This document shows positions 44,534 to 50,757 of a stretch of 50,757 bases of DNA, one piece after another. Source of the DNA: Clostridiales bacterium (GTDB lineage Bacteria > Bacillota > Clostridia > Saccharofermentanales > Saccharofermentanaceae); contig JAFWDK010000036.1 in NCBI GenBank assembly GCA_017513085.1, positions 1 through 50,757 of the forward strand, written 5' to 3'. Under the pieces are notes generated by a model. The model was not told where the DNA came from. It worked only from the letters and a program-made list of their open reading frames with translations, and searched no databases. The translations under genes were made by a program, and so were the position numbers. The number at the start of each line of letters is the position of its first letter. Position 1 is the stretch's first letter.

Positions 44534-44675
44534 ATCAAACCCTCCTTCGTTATTATTCCCGAAACGGGATACAATTACTTGCCGGGCTTTTCTGCTGCAT
44601 ACACACTACTGTCAGGTTCATACCGCGATACCTGCAAAATGAGTGTCACACAAGCAAAAGGTTGCCGACGGATCG

Positions 44676-44704
44676 ATTATACAATACAATTTCATTTCTG
44701 TCAC
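44676..44704 (-). promoter_or_regulatory. Promoter of the ECF-coaX operon
   Basis: On the minus strand GTGACA (44699-44704) and TATAAT (44676-44681) are 17 bases apart. A leader of about 135 bases follows, with a small TCCCG-TTT-CGGGA hairpin near 44552-44564 just before the ribosome site. No known riboswitch consensus was recognised in it. Confidence 0.65.
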
Positions 44705-44774
44705 TTTTTCGTATCATTTATGCTTTACAATGCAGAGTATAAGAAAATAGGATAGACATATGCTAGGACGACAG

Positions 44775-47270
44775 ATGAACAAAAGTAGGACGATCAGAAC
44801 GATATTGTGTTTTATCATGACAGCAGCAGTTTCGCTGCCGTCTTTTGGTTGTGCCTATGAACGGAACAAGCATTCATCAGAACCTACTTATCTTCCGACA
44901 GTTGCACCTATTTCAGAGATCAACGTAGATCCTAAAGATGTGAGTCTGCAAAAGAGCAGCAAGGATCAATTCTATGGCCATGAGGCAATATATCTGGATT
45001 CTCCGAACCTGAGTCTGGATCCCAACGACAAAAAGACTGTGCATTATATTGATAACGTAACGTTTTTGGATGATGTGTTGCTGGTTCGTGAGCGCACTAT
45101 ATTTCAATCTGCGGAACCCAAGAACGAACCGGCACCGGTAGCAGCACAAGATGCCGGTTCGAATGTGAGTTTTATGAACGAGGACGGTACTTCTTACATC
45201 GCGAATGTGTTTGTGACCTACAATTTTGAGGGAAATATTCTTGGCACGATAAACCTTGGATCACCGGGACAAGGTTCGGATCAGGTCATTATCCGAGATG
45301 ATCCGAATGGGAACATTGTGTTTTTTTACGATGGATATGATCCCGAAACGGAAGGTTGCTACATCTGGGTTGCTAAATATTCCAGAACCGGTGAGTTGTT
45401 GAAAAAACCATCACCAATCGTTTTGATCGGAGATATGAATCAGCTGACGGGCGCTCTTTGTACGTCGGAGGGGCATTATATCCTGACTACTACCGATCAG
45501 GTTTATAAAATTAATTCGGATTACGAAATCGAGATAGAGATATCTTTGAATTTACAGGAAGAATGTTATTGCACGGGTGTCTACAGAGAAGACGATAACT
45601 ATTATATCGAACTCCTGGATCAGCAAGATTCCGAAGGAAGAAAAATGATGGTCGGTTTCAGCGATCTGGTTACAAACGGATGGGATATGAAGTCGAGCAA
45701 AGATAGTTTGAGCAGTATGAAGATCATCCAATCCGGTGAGAGTCTTTACGCTATGACCAAGAATGCTCTGGGAAAACTGAATATGAGCACAGGCGAGTTC
45801 AGACAGGTGATCGATTGGAATCAGACAGATATACCAAGATATACTTTGAATCAAGGTGAAATAAAAGTGATCCATGATGGAGAGATGACCTCGCCGATCC
45901 AGGTCCTGAATAAGGAGATAACAGATAGGAATGACTCCAAAGACAGGTCTAAAAGCGATGATTCGTCTGCTGAACTGCTGGTTTGCCATACAGAAGATAC
46001 AGACATAGGTAATACTGCTGTTTTGTATCATATCAGTAAATCCGTGACTAACCCGCACGATGGGCAGACCGTGATCTGGCTTGGCGGAATCAATTTCGAT
46101 AATCAGGCCCTTTGCCGCGCTGTGGCAGAATATAACAAGAACAATACGAATAATGTCTGGATCAAGATCACTGACTATTCGGATTATAGTTCCAATGGAA
46201 AAGCAAAAGCTGTAGAGTCCATTTATTCCCAACTGGTTTCGGGTTCCGGACCGGACATTATTTGTGGGCTTGCTGACTATGCCAAGTTTGACAAGAATCG
46301 TTTCCTTACGGATTTGAATCCATATATTGACAGTATTAACGGAGTAGACCGGAAAGATTATTTTACCAATATCCTTTCAGTTTATGAAACTCAGGGGAAA
46401 CTCTATCAGATCCCGGTTTCGTTTGCCGTGAACGGTTTGATGTGGGATGTGGATGATTTCTACGATTCGACATATACGCTTGACACGATGGCGCAGGTGG
46501 TCTGTAACCGCGAAGACGATGTGGATATGATACATGGCATATACGGCGAGGATACATTCAAGACCGTCATGAGAAGTATGCTGATCAATCATGTTGATTA
46601 TGCGACAGGGGAAATCGCGTATTCTGAAGAGGAACTTTCTTTGATCCTTTCTATATTAGCTTCTTCTTTGCAGAAGGATTATATCTCCTATACGTATTCT
46701 GAGAATGAAAATACATTTATCAGTTGGAGTAACTCCCAGGCGCTTTCTTACGCAATGACATTAGGCATCCAGACAGGATGGACATTTGGTTCTCCTAAGG
46801 ATGTCAATATTCTAGGGTATCCCAACTCTGACGGAGCCGGTTACGTGGCGAAGACTAATATTTCGCTTGGAATTGCTTCGTCTTCCAATAATACGGAGAG
46901 AGCATGGGATTTTATCCGGTATATGCTCTCACAGGAGGTGCAACAGAAGATCACTTCGGGGCTGGAGGGATCCGCCCCTTCGTACGAAGAGACTCTTCCG
47001 GTAAATTCTCTGGCACTGGAAGCGATTGTTTCGACCCCGCATGTCTTATCAGAGGGAGATTTTGCATTTATCGAACCGGAATCGAAAGAATGGACCCGGG
47101 AAGATGTTGAATACATTAAGGAGATAATAGCAGACACTGATAAACGCTTGACCATAGATACGATGCTGGAGAAGATCGTCTATGATGAGGTCTGTCAAAT
47201 GGTTGCGGATGGCAAATCCGTAATGGAGGCGACCAGAGATCTGCAATCACGGATTAAAGACATAGTCTGA
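44775..47270 (+). CDS. Lipoprotein fusing a propeller-like sensor with a sugar-type solute-binding domain
   Basis: An 831-residue exported lipoprotein; lipobox SFGC, with Cys near 26 from the ATG at 44775 (AGGA six bases upstream; the ATG at 44760 is an alternative). Residues about 70-410 consist of beta-rich repeats like a propeller (NIVFFYDGYDPETEGCYIW, YILTTTDQVYKINSDYE). Residues about 430-780 are a family-1 extracellular solute-binding domain (VSGSGPDIICGLADYAKF, then LYQIPVSFAVNGLMWD). No permease or ATPase gene is adjacent, so it may act as a receptor rather than an importer subunit. Ligand unknown. Confidence 0.82.
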   Translation: MNKSRTIRTILCFIMTAAVSLPSFGCAYERNKHSSEPTYLPTVAPISEINVDPKDVSLQKSSKDQFYGHEAIYLDSPNLSLDPNDKKTVHYIDNVTFLDDVLLVRERTIFQSAEPKNEPAPVAAQDAGSNVSFMNEDGTSYIANVFVTYNFEGNILGTINLGSPGQGSDQVIIRDDPNGNIVFFYDGYDPETEGCYIWVAKYSRTGELLKKPSPIVLIGDMNQLTGALCTSEGHYILTTTDQVYKINSDYEIEIEISLNLQEECYCTGVYREDDNYYIELLDQQDSEGRKMMVGFSDLVTNGWDMKSSKDSLSSMKIIQSGESLYAMTKNALGKLNMSTGEFRQVIDWNQTDIPRYTLNQGEIKVIHDGEMTSPIQVLNKEITDRNDSKDRSKSDDSSAELLVCHTEDTDIGNTAVLYHISKSVTNPHDGQTVIWLGGINFDNQALCRAVAEYNKNNTNNVWIKITDYSDYSSNGKAKAVESIYSQLVSGSGPDIICGLADYAKFDKNRFLTDLNPYIDSINGVDRKDYFTNILSVYETQGKLYQIPVSFAVNGLMWDVDDFYDSTYTLDTMAQVVCNREDDVDMIHGIYGEDTFKTVMRSMLINHVDYATGEIAYSEEELSLILSILASSLQKDYISYTYSENENTFISWSNSQALSYAMTLGIQTGWTFGSPKDVNILGYPNSDGAGYVAKTNISLGIASSSNNTERAWDFIRYMLSQEVQQKITSGLEGSAPSYEETLPVNSLALEAIVSTPHVLSEGDFAFIEPESKEWTREDVEYIKEIIADTDKRLTIDTMLEKIVYDEVCQMVADGKSVMEATRDLQSRIKDIV

Positions 47271-47289
47271 CTTAAACTAAAGAAAAATA

Positions 47290-47318
47290 AAAAGGAGATC
47301 CGGATCGGATCTCCTTTT
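47290..47318. terminator. Bidirectional terminator
   Basis: A 13-bp perfect stem (AAAAGGAGATCCG and its complement) with a GAT loop and U-tracts on both strands, placed between the convergent lipoprotein and prepilin genes. Confidence 0.9.
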
Positions 47319-47336
47319 TCGTGTGAATGAAACGTG

Positions 47337-47537
47337 TCAGATGTTTGCGGAGATGTCGCCCGTAGCATGGGCGATTTCTTCGTTGTGTTCAGACATCTTG
47401 AGTGTGGCACCCTTCGCTGCAGTCAGATAATTCACTACTTCAAAAAGAATAACGAGTGAAAGAATGATTACCAGCGCGATTACGATGACCATTTCTACCA
47501 GTGTAAAACCCCGTTTGTATTTCTTTATCCTTTTCAT
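47337..47537 (-). CDS. Type IV prepilin-like protein
   Basis: A 66-residue protein with the prepilin peptidase site RGFTLVEMVIVIALV: cleavage after Gly and an acidic fifth residue. A short stalk follows (LTAAKGATLKMSEHNEE). The ATG at 47537 has GGGGAGGA upstream. It has no globular head, so it is a minor or very small pilin, or a pseudopilin. No pilus assembly genes (ATPase, PilC, PilD) lie in the window. Confidence 0.78.
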   Translation of the reverse strand: MKRIKKYKRGFTLVEMVIVIALVIILSLVILFEVVNYLTAAKGATLKMSEHNEEIAHATGDISANI

Positions 47538-47642
47538 ATTGTATCCTCCCCAATGACACACAAAACATCCTCATTTCCAATAATACGGCATAAGTGTTAT
47601 TAAACTATTCATTGTTGATGAACAAAATGTAAAGGCGATGCG

Positions 47643-48227
47643 TCAGCAAGATAATTCACGGTAGCGTGCCCGAAACTTTGACTCGGCAAGACAGGTAAGA
47701 AGTCCTAGGATCGTGCCGGTAACAAGAGAAAAAAGAACATCACTAGGGAAGTGCACATATAGATACATCCGTGAGAAAACCATGAGAAGGTTGGCAGGGA
47801 TAAGTATAAAAGCTAACTTGGGGTGTTTACGGATCATAATGACCGCAAAGATCGTAGACGCCATGACGTGTCCCGAAGGAAAAGAATAGTCGGAAGGAGA
47901 TGGGACCAGAAGCGGGATATCCGGCCGGAGCCAGCAAGGACGGGGACGGCGGATCAGATTTTTCAAGATGACATTGGCCAGCAAAACTCCGCTGAGAAGA
48001 CCGCATGTGGCCACCAGTCCGTCTTTTCTGGTTTTAGGTATCAAAAGAAGAAGAATGCAAAAGATGATCCATGTCACGGCGCTCCCCAGATAATTGAAAA
48101 AGACCATGAGCGGGTCGAGGATCCCGTTTTGAAGATGGATACGGATCCATTCCAGTATCTGAAGATCGAATTGCTGAATCGCATCTGGCATGAGGAAAAA
48201 GAAACATCCTTTCTTAGTGCTTTTCAT
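47643..48227 (-). CDS. PAP2-family membrane phosphatase
   Basis: Likely dephosphorylates undecaprenyl pyrophosphate or phosphatidic acid. The three catalytic motifs are clear: KNLIRRPRP, SFPSGH and SRMYLYVHFPSD. About five or six membrane helices. The start is uncertain: the ATGs at 48245, 48227 and 48191 all lack a good ribosome site, and 48191 (MPDAIQQFD) matches family starts best. A TTGCGA/TACACT promoter just upstream would give a very short leader. It is divergent from the zinc-ribbon gene at 48314. Confidence 0.85.
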   Translation of the reverse strand: MKSTKKGCFFFLMPDAIQQFDLQILEWIRIHLQNGILDPLMVFFNYLGSAVTWIIFCILLLLIPKTRKDGLVATCGLLSGVLLANVILKNLIRRPRPCWLRPDIPLLVPSPSDYSFPSGHVMASTIFAVIMIRKHPKLAFILIPANLLMVFSRMYLYVHFPSDVLFSLVTGTILGLLTCLAESKFRARYRELSC

Positions 48228-48313
48228 TTTGTACAAGTGTAGCATATCTTTCAAATATCGCAACAAAGGAAAAAATGTTACAATGACAATAGAATGCAAC
48301 GTAGGAGTGAAAT

Positions 48314-49411
48314 ATGGCAGACTCTATTAAATGCCCGAATTGCTCGGGAAACCTGGTTTTTGATGCAGACAGACAGGTGATGTACTGTGACTACTGCATG
48401 AGTTCTTTTGATCCAAGCGAACTGAAGAATACGATCCTTCCTGAAACAGATGATCAAAGTAATGCCGGAGAGCGTATCCATAAAGATGAAACCTCGAAGC
48501 CGGATAAAAAAGCACTCGGAGACGATGGTCAGGTTTTTATCTGTAATGCTTGCGGTGCCAGCGTTATAGCGGATAAAAACACCAGTGCCACATTCTGCGC
48601 ATTTTGCGGATCGCCGGCCTTGTTGCAGCAACGTCTTACAGAAGAGTTTTCACCGGATTACATTATTCCGTTTAAGTATGGAAAAGATGCTGCCGTGGAA
48701 CAATTTTTCTCTTGGTGCAAGGGTGGACGTTGGACACCGATCGATTTTGTCAGCAAGAAAAATATCGAGAAACTGACAGGCCTCTATGTTCCTTTTTGGC
48801 TTTACAATGTAGGCGGTCTGGTTGATATCCGTGGCGAAGGAGTGATAACAACTTCTTCCACACACGGAAATACCACAACAGTCACCACATCCTATTACGA
48901 TGTGGTTCGAAAAAAAGCTTTAGCATGGAAAAGGATCCCGCTGGATGGCGCAACTCGTATCGACGATGATCTCATGGAGGCGATTGAGCCTTTTAAGTAC
49001 AAGGAGATGAAAAAGTTTGACCCGGCATATATGCAGGGATTTTTCGCAGAGCGCTACGATCTTAACGGAGACGACTTGAAGCCGCGCCTGATCGATAGAG
49101 TAAAGAAGTATATCACTCAGGAAATCGAGCCGACGGTTAAGAAATACAATAGGTCATTTAAAGTAATAGAAGATAATACAGAGATCTATGAACCGGCGAT
49201 GATGTATGCCATGATGCCGGTATGGTTTTTGCATTACAAATACAGCGGTAAAGATTACTATTTCTGCATGAACGGGCAGACGGGAGAGGTTGCCGGTGTG
49301 GCGCCGGTCAGCTGGTTCAAACGCCTTGTGCTGTTCTTCGCTGTGCTTGCAGTTCTGGCTGTAATCGGAAGACTGATAATCGGAATGATCCTGGGAGGTT
49401 TTGTCGGATGA
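48314..49411 (+). CDS. Membrane-anchored double zinc-ribbon protein
   Basis: A 365-residue protein with two zinc ribbons: CPNC/CDYC at the N-terminus and CNAC/CAFC near residues 78-98. A beta-rich middle follows (TGLYVPFWLYNVGG; MMPVWFLHYKY), and a hydrophobic helix sits at the end (about 338-358). Proteins of this TFIIB-type zinc-ribbon layout commonly precede TPM-domain proteins in Clostridia, as here. Its stop overlaps the next start by four bases (ATGA), so the two are coupled and probably form a membrane complex. AGGAG precedes the ATG. It is unrelated in detail to the 5437/6272 paralogues. Function unknown. Confidence 0.8.
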   Translation: MADSIKCPNCSGNLVFDADRQVMYCDYCMSSFDPSELKNTILPETDDQSNAGERIHKDETSKPDKKALGDDGQVFICNACGASVIADKNTSATFCAFCGSPALLQQRLTEEFSPDYIIPFKYGKDAAVEQFFSWCKGGRWTPIDFVSKKNIEKLTGLYVPFWLYNVGGLVDIRGEGVITTSSTHGNTTTVTTSYYDVVRKKALAWKRIPLDGATRIDDDLMEAIEPFKYKEMKKFDPAYMQGFFAERYDLNGDDLKPRLIDRVKKYITQEIEPTVKKYNRSFKVIEDNTEIYEPAMMYAMMPVWFLHYKYSGKDYYFCMNGQTGEVAGVAPVSWFKRLVLFFAVLAVLAVIGRLIIGMILGGFVG

Positions 49412-50298
49412 GCATGAATGAACAAAACAACCCGGAAACAGGGAAGAACGTCAGTGCTTGGGCGACAGTAAAGAAGAGCCTATGGGGCGAGATGAATGCT
49501 GTTTCCGGAATTGCACTCGCAGGTCTGATTGCGCTGATCATCGGATCGATTGCACTATATATATTTATGAACCGGATCCCTGATAAGAAAACTGTGCTTA
49601 TAGATGATGCGCAGATCTTTTCTGATGAGGATCTGTCTGAAATGGAGAGCATGGCGGAGAAACTCCAGAAGGAAAACGACATTAATGTAGTTATAGCGAC
49701 TACAAGAAACAATCCTTATGGCACCTCGGACTCGGATTGCCGGGCGAATGCGGCGAAGATATACAAGGACAATTGTATTAAGACAAGCATGCAGGATAAT
49801 TCGGGAATCTGCATCTATATCGATTTGACGATCGATAAAGACGGGATGCGTTTCTTCTGGCTTTACACGTATGGAAGCGCATACTACAGTGTTTCGAATG
49901 ATGAGTGTACATATCTTTTCCAGGGGCAGAAGCAGACTTTGAAAGAGCAACGGTATGCTGACGCAATCAAGGGCATTATGCGGAAATTGGATTCCTATGA
50001 TTATCATTCCACCGGTCTTGTCATGATTTATGCCACAAGCATCGGACTTCCGTTATTACTTGCCTTTATCGTAACGGCTGTGATCACGTTAAAGGGTCAT
50101 CTGGATTCTGTGCCGGGTACCCAGGAATATAAAGAAGCCGCGAAATGCGCGATCATTGAAAACAGTGATAAGTTTATCCGTAAGACTACGCATACATACA
50201 CTTCGAGCAGTGGCGGCGGCGGTGGCCATAGTGGCGGCGGCGGTGGCCATAGCGGAGGCGGTGGCGGCCATAGTGGCGGCGGTGGCGGTCGTTTCTGA
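49408..50298 (+). CDS. TPM-domain (YgcG-like) membrane protein with glycine-rich tail
   Basis: A 296-residue protein. A membrane helix at about 33-53 precedes an extracellular TPM domain (TVLIDDAQIFSDEDLSEME to about residue 200), then a second helix near 207-225. TPM domains act as acid phosphatases in thylakoids, but bacterial roles are open; some assist membrane protein or polymer assembly. The C-terminus carries three GGGGGHS units and ends GRF, like the Gly-rich tails of YgcG proteins. It is co-translated with the zinc-ribbon gene. Confidence 0.85.
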   Translation: MSMNEQNNPETGKNVSAWATVKKSLWGEMNAVSGIALAGLIALIIGSIALYIFMNRIPDKKTVLIDDAQIFSDEDLSEMESMAEKLQKENDINVVIATTRNNPYGTSDSDCRANAAKIYKDNCIKTSMQDNSGICIYIDLTIDKDGMRFFWLYTYGSAYYSVSNDECTYLFQGQKQTLKEQRYADAIKGIMRKLDSYDYHSTGLVMIYATSIGLPLLLAFIVTAVITLKGHLDSVPGTQEYKEAAKCAIIENSDKFIRKTTHTYTSSSGGGGGHSGGGGGHSGGGGGHSGGGGGRF

Positions 50299-50392
50299 TC
50301 GTAACTCTGGTCAATATGGACTCGGCCGGATATCGGAAAAAGAATCGTACCGGCTAATACTTCTATAAGTATTATATAAGAGAAAGCGACGG

Positions 50393-50460
50393 AAGTTCCT
50401 TTTCATGAATCGAGAAAACTCCTTTAAACAGGCGTTTGCAGGATTCAAGGGAAGGAACTT
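50393..50460 (+). terminator. Long hairpin upstream of the rRNA operon
   Basis: The arms 50393-50411 and 50442-50460 pair at 16 of 19 positions, and the second arm runs into TTTT. It probably ends transcription from the TPM gene and insulates the rRNA promoter. A smaller AATACTT/AAGTATT hairpin lies at 50356-50373. No gene is seen in 50299-50725. Confidence 0.6.
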
Positions 50461-50549
50461 TTTGCAGCGTGAAAATATGACGGAAACGTTGCGAAAAGCT
50501 TACCTGAAAAAAACATTGCAAAAAACATGAGAAAAAGTAAAAAATGTGC

Positions 50550-50578
50550 TTGACACACTTCGGGGGAGGTGATAATAT
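50550..50578 (+). promoter_or_regulatory. rRNA operon promoter
   Basis: The exact consensus TTGACA (50550-50555), a 17-base spacer and TAATAT (50573-50578). The leader that follows contains GGACCTTGAAAATTGAATAG, a string typical of Clostridia rRNA leaders, and an AGAGCC-AAAA-GGCTCT hairpin (50704-50719), likely an RNase III or antitermination structure. Confidence 0.85.
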
Positions 50579-50725
50579 AATCAAGCGCTTCGCGAGAGCG
50601 ACACGCGAACGGACCTTGAAAATTGAATAGAAGAGCAGAAAGTAATTACTACTTTTATACGAGCCAATAGTTCAATTCATAGAGTTGAAAAACAAGTAAA
50701 CAAAGAGCCAAAAGGCTCTCAAGAT

Positions 50726-50757
50726 TTTATTGAGAGTTTGATCCTGGCTCAGGATGA
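50726..50757 (+). rRNA. rrs: 16S ribosomal RNA, 5' end (continues past the window)
   Basis: The universal 16S start GAGTTTGATCCTGGCTCAG lies at 50734-50752, preceded by TTTATT-type bases that mark the mature 5' end near 50726. Only about 30 bases are present. Confidence 0.95.

Noticed and set aside
44534..44675. A vitamin riboswitch in the ECF-coaX leader
   Set aside because: The leader is long enough, but no FMN, TPP, cobalamin or other known core could be matched by eye.
50372..50584. A 70-codon minus-strand frame upstream of the rRNA operon
   Set aside because: It covers a terminator-like hairpin and the rRNA promoter and has no protein-like features.

Overview
The window looks like a chromosomal segment of a Gram-positive Clostridia member (Firmicutes; Lachnospiraceae or Saccharofermentans-like gut or rumen lineage; genus not resolvable from sequence). 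Reasons: an ECF-type vitamin transporter beside a CoaX-type pantothenate kinase, BspA-like leucine-rich surface proteins with DUF4214 and Big_2 modules, lipoproteins with clear lipoboxes, AGGAGG ribosome sites throughout, and a Clostridia-type 16S rRNA leader at the right edge. No tRNA gene, CRISPR array or complete insertion sequence was seen.

Region 1 (1-4541) is the end of an integrative mobilizable element. It holds a relaxase whose N-terminus is cut by the window edge and frameshifted, a coiled-coil membrane protein encoded out of frame inside the relaxase gene, a small unknown protein and a large serine recombinase. Next comes an AbiEi antitoxin with a strong promoter and palindromic operator; its AbiEii toxin survives only as a 37-codon stub. 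Region 2 (4559-8306) is a gene graveyard: an unknown protein, two zinc-ribbon paralogues, a third paralogue with an internal deletion, a truncated tocopherol-cyclase-like gene, and the first copy of a diverged non-coding repeat.

Region 3 (8307-18843) carries regulation and transport: a GGDEF/EAL pair for cyclic di-GMP turnover, a sodium:neurotransmitter-type symporter, an OmpR/histidine-kinase pair followed by an ABC exporter-like ATPase and FtsX permease, a sugar O-acetyltransferase and a double GNAT protein. Region 4 (19035-32215) is a surface and signalling island: a HEAT-repeat lipoprotein, a three-gene signalling operon (7TM pseudokinase-like protein, true kinase, LuxR-type regulator) and two giant tandem LRR proteins. 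The lipoprotein and the first LRR gene share a 5' leader motif.

A 372-bp MITE-like element (32241-32612) holding the second copy of the non-coding repeat separates this island from region 5 (32619-50298). That region is more conserved: LysR regulator, purA-glmS, a CofE-like ligase, a GT-C membrane glycosyltransferase, a flippase-like protein, an acyl-CoA synthetase, coaX with an ECF S component, a fused sensor/solute-binding lipoprotein, a prepilin, a PAP2 phosphatase, a zinc-ribbon protein and a TPM-domain protein. The window ends in an rRNA promoter, leader and the first bases of 16S rRNA.
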